DNA from: Mesorhizobium sp. GbtcB19
GTDB lineage: Bacteria > Pseudomonadota > Alphaproteobacteria > Rhizobiales > Rhizobiaceae
Direction of reading: 5' to 3'
Assembly (NCBI RefSeq): GCF_019091085.1
Contig: NZ_JAGXJY010000001.1
Location: 744,001 to 808,000, forward strand
Length of the DNA: 64,000 nucleotides
The notes below the pieces were generated by a model. That model was not told the origin of the DNA. It did not search any database and saw only the letters and a program-made list of their open reading frames with translations. The translations under genes were made by a program, and so were the position numbers. Positions 8,391-17,658 of this stretch are shown one piece after another; position 1 is the stretch's first letter; each line of letters starts with the position of its first letter.

Positions 8391-9167
8391 CTACCGTGAT
8401 TGAATGACTTCGTCGGTATTGGCCAGCAGCTTGCGCACCGCGTTGCGCGCCGCATCCGGCCTTTGCAGGCGGATGCTCCTTTCGATCGCCTCATGCAGCT
8501 TCTGGGCATGGTGCAGATCGTCCAGCTCGCGCGTCGTATAGGTGAAGAGATGGTCGAAGGCGGATTCGATCAGCACGCCGAGCGGCACCAGCAGGTCGTT
8601 GCCGGAGGCCCTGAGGATGGCGAGGTGGAAGCGCGTGTCGGCGCGCGTGCGTTCCTGCAAATTGGTGGCCTCGCCCATTTCGCGGCAGGCTTCGCTGATC
8701 TCGGCCATCTGTTCTTCGGTGCGCCGCATCGCCGCGAAGGCCGTCGCCTCCGGCTCGATGATGTGGCGGAATTCCTGCACTGTCCTCAGGAACACCTCGC
8801 GGTCCGGCGACGTCGCGTACCAGGACAGCACGTCGCGATCGAGAAGGTTCCAGCGTTCCTTGGGTTCGACCCAGCTGCCGATCTTCGGCCGCGACGCCAG
8901 AAGGCTCTTTGCCATCAGCATCTTGATCGCCTCGCGCACCGCCGAGCGGCTGACCTCGAAGGTCTCGGACCATTTCGCTTCATTGGGCAGGATGGTGCCT
9001 GGCGGATAGTCGCCGCGCACGATCCTAAGACCGATTTCGCTGGCTAGCGAGGTGTGCACGCTGGCGCCGGGGATCCGTGGCGCGTTGGCCCGTCGAACGC
9101 CGGCCGGACGCTCCGCGGCCGCCGTTTTCGTCGGCTTCTTTTCGTTGTTCGGCTTCGCGTCCCGCAT
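8391..9167 (-). CDS. FadR-family (GntR superfamily) transcriptional regulator
   Basis: Regulator of 258 residues. After a basic, low-complexity N-terminus of about 35 residues comes a winged helix-turn-helix (LASEIGLRIVRGDYPPGTIL, then FEVSRSAVREAIKMLMAKSL) at residues 42-95. An FCD effector domain follows, with the metal-ligand type residues in EFRHIIEPEATAFAA, DTRFHLAIL and HEAI. FCD regulators usually respond to sugar acids or other carboxylates. It lies next to two dehydrogenases and a CUT2 importer whose promoters share a TTGTCAGACAA-type palindrome, the expected form of a GntR-FCD operator, so it is the likely regulator of that group. Confidence 0.85.
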   Translation of the reverse strand: MRDAKPNNEKKPTKTAAAERPAGVRRANAPRIPGASVHTSLASEIGLRIVRGDYPPGTILPNEAKWSETFEVSRSAVREAIKMLMAKSLLASRPKIGSWVEPKERWNLLDRDVLSWYATSPDREVFLRTVQEFRHIIEPEATAFAAMRRTEEQMAEISEACREMGEATNLQERTRADTRFHLAILRASGNDLLVPLGVLIESAFDHLFTYTTRELDDLHHAQKLHEAIERSIRLQRPDAARNAVRKLLANTDEVIQSR

Positions 9168-9269
9168 ATGATCCAGAAAATCCGGTTTTCAGGGGCTGTC
9201 AAGCATGGCGAGCACGCTTTGCCACAAGGTGCGAGGATGTGCACAGATCAACAAGCATTTGTCGGCACC

Positions 9270-10166
9270 TCACGCGGTTTTGACGTATTTGCGCCAGCTG
9301 TGCTCGGGCCGGAAGCCAAGCATGTCCCGCGCCTTGCGGTTCGAAAGCAGCGTCTCATATTCGCCAAGCTCGGCCTTGACCGGCACGCCCGGATAAAAGC
9401 GCTTCAAGAGCTCCGCCGTCGCCAGGTCGGACGAGGTGTCGTCATTGGCCGCGTTGAACACCTGATAGCCCAGCCCATCCTTCTCGATGGCGCGCAAGGT
9501 GATCTGGCCGAGATCGCGGGCATCGATGTAGCTCCAGGCGATGCGCTTGCGGAAACCCGGATCGGCGAACCATTTTGGGAACAGCGAATATTCATGCGGC
9601 TCGATGACATTGCCGATGCGCAGCGCATAGATATCGTAGCCGCTGCGCAGTGCGAAGGCGCGGGCCGTCTTCTCGTTGACGATCTTCGACAGCGCGTAAG
9701 AGTCCATCGGGTCGACGTCGTAATCCTCGTCGAGCGGGAAATGCGTCGGGTTGCGCGGCTCGTTGGCGAAGACCAGCCCGTAGGTCGTCTCCGATGAGGC
9801 GATGATGACCTTGCGGATGCCGAGCTTCACCGCCGCCTCGATGACATTGTAGGTGCCCATCGCATTGATGCGGAACACCTCGTTGTCAGGCGTGATCATG
9901 ATGCGCGGGATGGCGGCGAAATGCACCACGGCGTCGACCGGCTGGGCCCGCAGCGACGGGTCGAACTCGTGCAGCCCCGCATAACTCGACAGCGCGTTGA
10001 ATACCTGGCCGCCGTCGGTGATGTCGGTGATCAGCGTGCGCACCTTGGGATTGTCGAGCGGCTTGGTGTCGATGTTGAGCACCTGGCAGCCATGTTCGAC
10101 CAGATATTGCACGACGTGGCGGCCAGCCTTGCCGCTGCCGCCGGTGAACATGATCCGCTTGGTCAT
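9270..10166 (-). CDS. NAD(P)-dependent extended SDR / epimerase-dehydratase family oxidoreductase
   Basis: Cytoplasmic oxidoreductase of 298 residues. I chose the ATG at 10166 (MTKRIMFTGGSGKAGR), which has GGAGAGAG about 9 bases upstream and starts right at the Rossmann glycine motif; a start at 10229 would add 21 residues across the operator. The catalytic YALSK (YxxxK) is near residue 140, with the upstream Ser in IIASSETTYG. The overall form resembles uronate or aldonate dehydrogenases of the extended SDR group. It is divergent from the 3-hydroxyisobutyrate-dehydrogenase homologue, with a shared palindromic operator between them. The substrate is probably a sugar acid. Confidence 0.8.
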   Translation of the reverse strand: MTKRIMFTGGSGKAGRHVVQYLVEHGCQVLNIDTKPLDNPKVRTLITDITDGGQVFNALSSYAGLHEFDPSLRAQPVDAVVHFAAIPRIMITPDNEVFRINAMGTYNVIEAAVKLGIRKVIIASSETTYGLVFANEPRNPTHFPLDEDYDVDPMDSYALSKIVNEKTARAFALRSGYDIYALRIGNVIEPHEYSLFPKWFADPGFRKRIAWSYIDARDLGQITLRAIEKDGLGYQVFNAANDDTSSDLATAELLKRFYPGVPVKAELGEYETLLSNRKARDMLGFRPEHSWRKYVKTA

Positions 10167-10201
10167 TTTCGCTCTCTCCACATCGCTCGGGGTCTGAGGT
10201 G

Positions 10202-10216
10202 TATTGTCAGACAATA
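10202..10216. promoter_or_regulatory. Palindromic operator TATTGTCAGACAATA (GntR-FCD type)
   Basis: Perfect palindrome around a single central base, TATTGTC-A-GACAATA. It sits in the short divergent promoter region between the SDR gene (start 10166) and the dehydrogenase gene (start 10301). A near-identical copy occurs at 12639-12653 in front of the importer genes. The spacing and odd-centred symmetry fit FadR-subfamily regulators, one of which is encoded at 8391-9167. Confidence 0.75.
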
Positions 10217-10300
10217 TTGCATTCCGCAACCATATGCGGCAAGAACGAGCGTAGAATTATCGATAATCCCCCGAGCCGGACAAACGACAGGACAAAGCAC

Positions 10301-11239
10301 ATGACCACCAACGCGGCGCGCGAAAAAATCGGCTTCATCGGCCTCGGCCTGATGGGGCACGGCATTGCCAAGAACATCGTCGACAAGGGCTATCCGCTGA
10401 CCTTCCTCGGCCGCAAGAACCGCAAGCCGGCGGAGGATCTGCTCGGCCGCGGGGCGAAGGAAGCCGCGACATCCAAGGAAGTGGCGGCGGCCTCCGACAT
10501 CGTCTTCATCTGCGTCACCGGCTCGCGCGAGGTCGAAGAGATTATCCGCGGCCCGGGCGGGCTGAAGGAAGGCCTGAAGAAGGGCGCGGTTGTCGTCGAC
10601 TGCTCGACCTCCGATCCGGTCTCGACCGTGGCGCTCGCCGCCGAGCTCAAGGCGATCGGTGTCGACCTCGTCGACGCCCCGCTCAGCCGCACGCCGAAGG
10701 AGGCCTGGGAAGGCACGCTCGATGCGATGGTCGGTGCGCCGGACGCGCTGTTTTCCAGGCTGAAGCCGGTGCTCGAGACCTGGGCCGGCCGCATCGTCCA
10801 TATCGGCGACACCGGCGACGGCCACCGCATGAAGCTGCTCAACAACTTCATCTCGCTGGGCTACGCCGCGATCTATTCCGAGGCGCTCACGCTCGCCGAG
10901 AAGGTCGGCATCTCGCCGCAGCGTTTCGACAGCGTCATCCGCAACGGCCGCATGGATTGCGGCTTTTACCAGACCTTCATGCGCTGGACGCTGGAAGGCG
11001 ACCGCGACGCGCATAAATTCACCATCGCCAACGCGTTCAAGGACCTGACCTATCTGGGTTCGATGGCGGGCGCGGCCGGCATCGCCAACCCGCTCGGCAA
11101 CGCCACGAAGAATTCCTTCGCGACGGCGCACGCCGCCGGTCCCGCCGAACAATATGTGCCGATGCTCGCCACCCATATCGGCAAGCTCAACGGCGTCGAC
11201 CTGATGCCTTCGAAGGACGGCGTGAAGCAGAAGATTTGA
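10301..11239 (+). CDS. NAD(P)-dependent oxidoreductase, 3-hydroxyisobutyrate dehydrogenase family
   Basis: Beta-hydroxyacid dehydrogenase of 312 residues. The Rossmann motif GFIGLGLMGHGIA is at residues 10-22. The substrate-binding signature is seen as DAPLSRTPKEAWEGTLDAMV near residue 125, and the catalytic lysine in KLLNNFISLGYAA near residue 175. The family includes 3-hydroxyisobutyrate, tartronate-semialdehyde, threonate and related dehydrogenases; which one applies cannot be decided here. It is divergent from the SDR enzyme, shares its operator, and faces the binding-protein gene at 11347 across a bidirectional terminator. Confidence 0.83.
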   Translation: MTTNAAREKIGFIGLGLMGHGIAKNIVDKGYPLTFLGRKNRKPAEDLLGRGAKEAATSKEVAAASDIVFICVTGSREVEEIIRGPGGLKEGLKKGAVVVDCSTSDPVSTVALAAELKAIGVDLVDAPLSRTPKEAWEGTLDAMVGAPDALFSRLKPVLETWAGRIVHIGDTGDGHRMKLLNNFISLGYAAIYSEALTLAEKVGISPQRFDSVIRNGRMDCGFYQTFMRWTLEGDRDAHKFTIANAFKDLTYLGSMAGAAGIANPLGNATKNSFATAHAAGPAEQYVPMLATHIGKLNGVDLMPSKDGVKQKI

Positions 11240-11293
11240 GCGCGGGAAACGCCTGCCCCGCTCAATCCGCGACAGCAAAGCTTGGAAAAATCA

Positions 11294-11318
11294 GGGGCGC
11301 CTCGCGGGCGCCCCTTTT
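11294..11318. terminator. Bidirectional rho-independent terminator
   Basis: GGGGCGCC (11294-11301) pairs perfectly with GGCGCCCC (11307-11314) around a 5-base loop. TTTT follows on the plus strand, and TGATTTTT follows on the minus strand. It lies between the convergent dehydrogenase and binding-protein genes and can serve both. Confidence 0.8.
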
Positions 11319-11346
11319 CACATTTGGTTCCGGACGCAGTCGGTGC

Positions 11347-12336
11347 CTACTTCTGGATGCAGGTGTCGGCCGTTTCCTTGGTGCATTCGTCAAGGCCGGT
11401 GAAGACCGGATCATCAACCTTCTTGTTGCCGATGAGGTCGAGCATGACCGAAGGCGCCTTGTAGCCCATTTCGAACGGCCGCTGGCCGACCAGCGCGGTC
11501 ACCAGGCCCTCCTTGGCGATCGCCACCTCGTCGCCGATCGTGTCGGCGGCGCCGATGACGAACTCGTTCTTGGCGATCTTGTCGGCCATCGGCTTGAACA
11601 GGTCGCGATAGGGCTGCGGGGCGCCGAACAGCGGCCAGCCGCCCATGATGCCGAAGGCGTCGAGCTTCGGATTGGCGGCGAGGATGTCTGTCATCGCCTG
11701 CACGCCCTTGGCGCCGTCGTCATTGGTGAACACCGGGCAGCCGGGAGCTTCGGTCCAGCCGCCTTCGCCTTTCAGTGCCGCCAGGCCTTCCTTGCCCGTC
11801 AGCGCGTCGCGCATGCCCTGCGCGCGGCGCAGGATGTTGTCGGCCGCCGGGTTGCCCTCGATGGTGCAGATCGTGCCGCCATTCGGCTTGGCCTTCTTGA
11901 TGTATTCGCCGATCTTCTTGCCCATCAGGTAGTTGTCGGTGCCGAGATAGGTCTTGCGCAGCGCGGCGTCTTCCTTGGCAAGATCGGCGTCGACCGTCAT
12001 GATCGGGATCGACGGATTGGCGCTCTTGATCGTCTGGGCGATCAGCGGCGCGTTCGACGGCGAGATCGCCATCGCGACCGTGTCAGGCTTGCTCAGCATG
12101 TCCTGCACGATCTGCGCCTCGCCGGCTTCGTCCGAGGTCGATGCCGGGCCGGTGTAGAAGCATTCATATTCCGAGCTCGCGTTCTCCTTGTTCCACTTCT
12201 CGCAGCCCTGATGGATGGCTTCGAAGAACGGATTGTCGAGACCCTTCACGACGATAACGAGCTGTTTCTTGGCCAAAGCCGGCCCGGCGCCCAACGCCAT
12301 GGCGGCGACGGCGGCAAGCAAAAGTGTCTTCCTCAT
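11347..12336 (-). CDS. CUT2 sugar ABC transporter substrate-binding protein (FrcB-like)
   Basis: Periplasmic binding protein of 329 residues. The start at 12336 gives a clean signal peptide, MRKTLLLAAVAAMALGAGP then ALA, with cleavage near residue 22. The mature start is KKQLVIVVKGLDNPFFEAI, and later segments CFYTGPASTSDEAGEAQIV and AISPSNAPLIAQTI resemble fructose-type FrcB proteins. It is divergent from the cognate ATPase and permease genes at 12786-14575, a layout different from the usual frcBCA order. The 449-base intergenic region holds an operator at 12639; I saw no other gene in it. Confidence 0.85.
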   Translation of the reverse strand: MRKTLLLAAVAAMALGAGPALAKKQLVIVVKGLDNPFFEAIHQGCEKWNKENASSEYECFYTGPASTSDEAGEAQIVQDMLSKPDTVAMAISPSNAPLIAQTIKSANPSIPIMTVDADLAKEDAALRKTYLGTDNYLMGKKIGEYIKKAKPNGGTICTIEGNPAADNILRRAQGMRDALTGKEGLAALKGEGGWTEAPGCPVFTNDDGAKGVQAMTDILAANPKLDAFGIMGGWPLFGAPQPYRDLFKPMADKIAKNEFVIGAADTIGDEVAIAKEGLVTALVGQRPFEMGYKAPSVMLDLIGNKKVDDPVFTGLDECTKETADTCIQK

Positions 12337-12638
12337 ATCAGTCCTCCCTTGAAACAAACGGACACCGCGTGCCCGCCACACCGATCAGCCGATGCACAGG
12401 AGCCTTAACGAGCATCTTCCCAATGCTCGTGTCCCGGGCCGGGCTGATAAGCATTTGCCGATCCGTTTGCCCGAACACGGGCGCAACCGGATCCTTGATC
12501 CTCAAACCATTTGCCCCGTTCCGCCATATACGCGCTCGAGGGCAAATTATTCCTCCGAGGCTAGCTAATATCGGCTTTTCGCCAACGGTCAATTCCTATT
12601 TGTCCTACAAAACCGATTTTTTGTCGAGTGTCGAAATT

Positions 12639-12653
12639 AATCGTCTGACAATT
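12639..12653. promoter_or_regulatory. Palindromic operator AATCGTCTGACAATT, second copy
   Basis: Odd-centred palindrome AATCGTC-T-GACAATT with a single mismatch between arms. Its core differs by one base from the reverse complement of the perfect site at 10202-10216. It lies in the divergent region between the binding-protein gene (12336, minus) and the ATPase gene (12786, plus), so one site could control both halves of the importer. Confidence 0.68.
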
Positions 12654-12785
12654 GATTGACGGCTTTGCCGGCTTTTGCCTAAATGCGTGTACGCGCCGTT
12701 CGGGAGGTGATGGACGGGCGGGACGCAAGCGCTGCTGGCCAACCGGCAAACCGCTGCGTCGACAAAATGGGGAGGCTTAAGGCTG

Positions 12786-13529
<744 letters not shown>

Positions 13530-13576
13530 TCGCGTTGAAATCTGGCGTACCTTCAGCCACGCAGGAAAGGTCGATA

Positions 13577-14575
13577 ATGGCAGTTACCCTTGACCAGACG
13601 ATCGCGCAGAAGCAGCACACCTTCCTGTCGCGACTCTTTGCCAACCAGACATTCTGGGTGGTGATCGCGGTCATCCTCGCCTGCCTGTTCCTGTCCTTCG
13701 CCACCGACGCATTCGCCACGCAGAAGAATCTGTTCAACATCACCCGCAACATCACTTTCGTCGCCATCGTCGCGCTCGGCATGACCTTCGTCATCATCAC
13801 CGGCGGCATCGATCTGTCGGTCGGCTCGGTGCTTTGCCTGTGCTCCATGGTGCTCGCCGTCACCATGCATGCCGGCTATTCGATCGAGATCGGCATCCTG
13901 GCCACGATCGTCACGGCGCTCGCGATAGGCGCCTTCAACGGCGTGCTCATCGCCTATCTCGGCTTTCCGCCTTTCGTGGTGACGCTCGGCATGCTCTCGG
14001 TCGCGCGCAGCCTTGCCATGGTCGCCTCGAACAACACCGTGGTCTTCCAGTTCGGGCCGGATCACCAGAAGCTTCTGGCGTTGGGGGGCGGCGCCTGGGT
14101 GTTCGGCATCGCCAATCCGGTGCTCTACATGATCATCCTGGCACTGATCACCGGCTTCATCCTGCGCTGGACCAAGTTCGGCCGGCACATCTTCGCCATC
14201 GGCGGCAATGAGCACGCGGCGACGCTGACGGGTGTTCCGGTCAAGCAGATCAAGGTTGCCGTCTACATGATCTCGGCGCTGTCCGCCGGGCTCGCCGGCA
14301 TCATCCAGACCGGCTGGCTCGGCGCCGTCACCACCAATCTCGGCACCGGCATGGAGCTGCAAGTCATCGCCGCCACCGTCATCGGCGGCGCCAATCTTGC
14401 CGGCGGCGTCGGCACCGCCATCGGCGCCATCGTCGGCGCCGCGCTGATCGAGGTGATCCGCAACAGCCTTGGGCTGCTCGGCATCAACGCCTTCTGGCAG
14501 GGCACCTTCATCGGCGGCGCGATCATCCTGGCGGTGCTGTTCGACCGCATCCGCAATTTCAGGCGCAGCGATTAG
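13577..14575 (+). CDS. CUT2 sugar ABC transporter permease (FrcC-like)
   Basis: Membrane subunit of 332 residues with the usual RbsC/FrcC landmarks: MTFVIITGGIDLSVGSVL near residue 72, FGRHIFAIGGNEHAATLTG near 202 and VIGGANLAGGVGT near 270. The ATG at 13577 follows AGGAAAGG. The same frame is open far upstream to 12683, but that part overlies the ATPase gene out of frame and should be ignored. It is the last gene of this two-gene unit, which ends in a palindromic intergenic repeat. Confidence 0.9.
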   Translation: MAVTLDQTIAQKQHTFLSRLFANQTFWVVIAVILACLFLSFATDAFATQKNLFNITRNITFVAIVALGMTFVIITGGIDLSVGSVLCLCSMVLAVTMHAGYSIEIGILATIVTALAIGAFNGVLIAYLGFPPFVVTLGMLSVARSLAMVASNNTVVFQFGPDHQKLLALGGGAWVFGIANPVLYMIILALITGFILRWTKFGRHIFAIGGNEHAATLTGVPVKQIKVAVYMISALSAGLAGIIQTGWLGAVTTNLGTGMELQVIAATVIGGANLAGGVGTAIGAIVGAALIEVIRNSLGLLGINAFWQGTFIGGAIILAVLFDRIRNFRRSD

Positions 14576-14584
14576 GGCGCACCC

Positions 14585-14771
14585 TTCCCTTCTCCCCTCG
14601 TGGGGTCCGAAGGACGGGGCGAGACCCGTGGCTCGCCCCCGGGTGGTGGATCGGCGCGACAGCGCCGAGACGGATGAGGGGTGTTCCAGCGGAGTGAAAC
14701 GTTGGCGTTCCCTGGAGCACCCCTCATCCGTCGCCTTCGGCGACACCTTCTCCCACAAGGGGAGAAGGGAA
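14585..14771. repeat. Palindromic intergenic repeat, copy 1
   Basis: Outer arms 14585-14597 and 14759-14771 (TTCCCTTCTCCCC and its complement) and inner arms 14671-14683 and 14718-14730 (CGGATGAGGGGTG and its complement) make a nested palindrome. A closely related copy is at 23179-23336. It fills most of the 344-base gap between the permease and the AraC gene and may also act as a transcription stop. This is a repeated intergenic element, not a gene. Confidence 0.85.
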
Positions 14772-14919
14772 CGCCCTATCGCTCAGTCTGAAAATCCATT
14801 TTCGGCGTCGGCAGCACAGCTTCCATGGCATTCCGCCTGCCTTGACGCGGCCGTACCCCGGCCGCACTATTCCCCGGCGGGCGAAGGGAGGCCAGTCGCC
14901 CGCTGGAGGAACGATACCC

Positions 14920-15747
14920 ATGACGGACGCGATCAGGCTCTACTGGGGCCGGTTCGGACATGTCTCCGTGCTGAATGTCGCCAACGACTTCGTCACCCAT
15001 GCCCATGGCGAGGCCCATCTCATCATCTGGCTCGAAGGCACGGCCGGCGAAATGACCATCGGCCGCGAGACGGTGCGGCTTGGACCGGGCATCGCGGCCG
15101 GCATCAATTCGTTCCAGCCGCACAGCCATGCGCTTTCGCATGACGGCAGGCCCGGCCTGTTCCTCGCCTTCTATGTCGATCCCGACTGGGCGCGCCGGCG
15201 CCGCGACCTGCCCTCCTCGGCGCCACTGTTCACGCAGGCCGCGATCACGCTGGAACCCTGGCTGCATCAGGCGGCGGCGAACCTGCTCGACCATCTCACC
15301 GACAATGAAAGCATCGACGACGTCGCCAATTACGAGATCGAGCGTTTCATCGACTCAGTGCTCGATGCCGCGGACGCCTCTGCGCCGCAGATAGCCCGCG
15401 CGCGCATCAACACCATGCTCGACTTCCGTGTCCGCAAGGCGATCCAGCTGATGAAAGCCAATGTCTGCGAGCGCATCTCCTTCGACGATGTCGCCCGCTC
15501 GGTCGGCCTGTCCCGGCCGCATTTCTTCGCGCTCTTCAAGGAACAGACCAACCTGACGCCGAACGTCTACTGGAACACGCTGCGCATGGAGGAAGCGGTG
15601 CGCCAGCTGCAATGGTCCGAAGCGCCGCTGATCTCGGTCGCCTGCAATCTCGGCTTCACCACCCAGGGCAATTTCTCGCGCTTCTTCCGCGACCATGTCG
15701 GCGTACCGCCGACGCTCTACCGCGAAGCCGCTCGGGCGACGGCCTAA
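14920..15747 (+). CDS. AraC-family transcriptional regulator
   Basis: Regulator of 275 residues. The ATG at 14920 has GGAGGAACG just upstream. The N-terminal half is a cupin-like effector domain beginning FVTHAHGEAHLIIWLEGTAG at about residue 24. The C-terminal half is the AraC double helix-turn-helix: RKAIQLMKANVCERISFDDV followed by ARSVGLSRPHFFALFKEQ, then VACNLGFTTQGNFSRFFRD and the closing GVPPTLYR. It directly precedes and faces the same way as the molybdenum-hydroxylase cluster, so it is its likely activator. Confidence 0.88.
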   Translation: MTDAIRLYWGRFGHVSVLNVANDFVTHAHGEAHLIIWLEGTAGEMTIGRETVRLGPGIAAGINSFQPHSHALSHDGRPGLFLAFYVDPDWARRRRDLPSSAPLFTQAAITLEPWLHQAAANLLDHLTDNESIDDVANYEIERFIDSVLDAADASAPQIARARINTMLDFRVRKAIQLMKANVCERISFDDVARSVGLSRPHFFALFKEQTNLTPNVYWNTLRMEEAVRQLQWSEAPLISVACNLGFTTQGNFSRFFRDHVGVPPTLYREAARATA

Positions 15748-15854
15748 GGCGCGCCTGTTTTTCCGACTGGTTGATACGCGTGCAAGACGCATTGATAAGC
15801 ACCGATTGATCGACCGCTCTAGCCTCACCTCAATCACTGCGAGGGAGCGAGCCC

Positions 15855-16298
15855 ATGGCGAAAGTCACCATTTCCAGCGTCATCGACGCGCCGGTCGAAC
15901 AGGTCTGGGCGCGCATCCGCGACTTCAACGGTCTGCCGACCTGGCATCCGCGCATGGTGGAAAGCCATATCGAGGAGGGCAAAGACGCCACCGCGATCGG
16001 CTGCGTGCGCAACTTCAAGCTGGTCAGCGGCGCGACGCTGCGCGAGAAACTGCTCGACTTTTCCGACGAGAATTTCCTGGTCAGCTATTCGATCCTCGAA
16101 ACACCGCAGCCGCTCACCAATCACAAGGCTACGCTGCAGTTGCGGCGCGTCACCGACGGCAACCGCACCTATGGCGAATGGACCGCGAGCTTCGACGCCG
16201 CCCCCGAGGAGGCCGACAAGCTGGCCGAGGGCATGGGCGCCAATGTCTTTCAGGGCGGCTTCAATGCCCTGAAGACCCATTTCGCCGGCAATAGCTGA
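15855..16298 (+). CDS. SRPBCC-fold protein, CoxG/MxaD-like
   Basis: Small protein of 147 residues with the START/polyketide-cyclase helix-grip fold: it starts KVTISSVIDAPVEQVWARIR and later has FNGLPTWHPRMVESHIEEG. Proteins of this type (CoxG, COG3427-like) are found with molybdenum hydroxylases of the CO-dehydrogenase/xanthine-dehydrogenase family, where they are thought to help membrane recruitment or maturation. Here it is the first structural gene of the cluster, 14 bases before the FAD subunit. Its exact role is inferred from context. Confidence 0.78.
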   Translation: MAKVTISSVIDAPVEQVWARIRDFNGLPTWHPRMVESHIEEGKDATAIGCVRNFKLVSGATLREKLLDFSDENFLVSYSILETPQPLTNHKATLQLRRVTDGNRTYGEWTASFDAAPEEADKLAEGMGANVFQGGFNALKTHFAGNS

Positions 16299-16312
16299 GC
16301 TGGGAGCGCGCC

Positions 16313-17107
16313 ATGTCGCTTGCCCTGCAGACTTTTTCCAGCGTGAAAGACGCCAATGCCGCCTTGCAGGCGGCCGGCACGCGCTATCTCGGCGGCGGTA
16401 CGCTTGTCGTCCGCGCGGCCAATGAAGGCGACGTGTCCACCTCCAGCCTTGTCCGCGTCACCGATCCCGGCCTGTCGCAGATCGCGGTTTCCGGCGGCAA
16501 TGTCCGGCTCGGCGCCTCCGTCACCATGGCTGCGATTGCCCGCCATCCCGAACTTGCCGCGCTCGCGCCGGCCGCGCGCGCCGTCGGCGGGCCGGCGATC
16601 CGCAACATGGCGACCGTCGGCGGCAACCTGTTCGCCCCTGCCCCTTACGGCGATTTCGCGGTGGCGCTGCTGGCGCTGGACGCGACTGTCATCGCCGAAG
16701 ACGGCGAACTGCCGATCGAGACCTTCCTGGCCGGCCGCGACACCAGCCGCGCCATCGTCACGGCTGTCGGCTTTTCATTGCCTGGGCCGAAGAGCTTCCG
16801 CTTCCTGAAAGTGTCGCGCGTCAAGCCGAAGGGTGTGTCGGTGCTGAGCATCGCCGCGCTCCTTGAGCGCACGGCCGACGGCGCGGTGACTGCCGCAAGG
16901 ATCGCGCTGGGCTGCATGGCCGATCGGCCGATACGGGCCAAGGCGGCGGAGAAGGCGCTGCTCGGCCGCAAGCTCACGCCGCGGGAAATCGCCCCGGCGC
17001 TCGCCGCCGCGGGCCAAGGCATCGCGCCGATCACCGACCCGATCGCAAGCGCTTGGTATCGCACCGAGGTGCTGCCGGTGCATCTCGGCCGGTTGTTGTC
17101 GAATTAA
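16313..17107 (+). CDS. Molybdenum hydroxylase FAD-binding (medium) subunit, CoxM/CutM-like
   Basis: FAD subunit of 264 residues, passing electrons from the iron-sulfur subunit to the acceptor. The FAD pyrophosphate-binding motif appears as RYLGGGTLVV near residue 23 and the second as RNMATVGGNLFAPAPYGDFA near residue 97, replacing the common TIGGNLA form. The C-terminal CO_deh_flav_C domain is recognisable. It is shorter than the roughly 285-290 usual for CoxM but complete at both ends. It is encoded 14 bases after the SRPBCC gene and 56 bases before the [2Fe-2S] subunit. Confidence 0.85.
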   Translation: MSLALQTFSSVKDANAALQAAGTRYLGGGTLVVRAANEGDVSTSSLVRVTDPGLSQIAVSGGNVRLGASVTMAAIARHPELAALAPAARAVGGPAIRNMATVGGNLFAPAPYGDFAVALLALDATVIAEDGELPIETFLAGRDTSRAIVTAVGFSLPGPKSFRFLKVSRVKPKGVSVLSIAALLERTADGAVTAARIALGCMADRPIRAKAAEKALLGRKLTPREIAPALAAAGQGIAPITDPIASAWYRTEVLPVHLGRLLSN

Positions 17108-17163
17108 TCCGTGGGGGGCGCGCGTCTGTCCGGTGCATCCGGGCAGGCGCGCAGGGAGGAAAA

Positions 17164-17646
17164 ATGGCGAAGGTCCCGGTTCAGTTCACGCTCAATGGCT
17201 CCGAAACAGCCGAATTCATCGAAAGCGGCACGACGCTGCTCAACGCGCTGCGCGACAAGATCGGCGACACCTCGCCGAAGGGCGGCTGCCACCAGGGCAC
17301 CTGCGGCGCCTGCTCGGTCATCATCGACGGCGAGCTGAAACTCTCCTGCCTGACGCTGGCCGAGACCTGCAACGGTGCCGACATCAAGACGACGGCCGGT
17401 CTTGCCGAAGGCGGCGTGCTGCATCCGCTGCAGCGCGCCTTCCTCGATGCCTTCGCCACGCAATGCGGCTTCTGCACGCCGGGCATGATCGTGGCGGCAA
17501 AAGTGCTGCTCGACCGCACGCCGAACCCCAGCCGCGAGGATGTGGTCGAGGCGCTGTCCGGCAACATCTGCCGCTGCACCGGCTACGAGCCGATCATCCA
17601 GGCGGTGCTGACGGCGGCGCGCGCCAACTCGCAGAACGCCGCCTGA
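17164..17646 (+). CDS. Molybdenum hydroxylase [2Fe-2S] (small) subunit, CoxS/CutS-like
   Basis: Iron-sulfur subunit of 160 residues with two [2Fe-2S] clusters. The plant-ferredoxin-type cluster is bound by GGCHQGTCGACSV near residue 41 with a fourth Cys in LKLSC; the second cluster is bound by CGFCTPGM near residue 102 and CRCTGY near 138. The ATG at 17164 follows AGGGAGGAAAA. Every cluster cysteine expected for the family is present, so the enzyme should be functional at this subunit. Confidence 0.92.
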   Translation: MAKVPVQFTLNGSETAEFIESGTTLLNALRDKIGDTSPKGGCHQGTCGACSVIIDGELKLSCLTLAETCNGADIKTTAGLAEGGVLHPLQRAFLDAFATQCGFCTPGMIVAAKVLLDRTPNPSREDVVEALSGNICRCTGYEPIIQAVLTAARANSQNAA

Positions 17647-17658
17647 GAGGACCGAGCC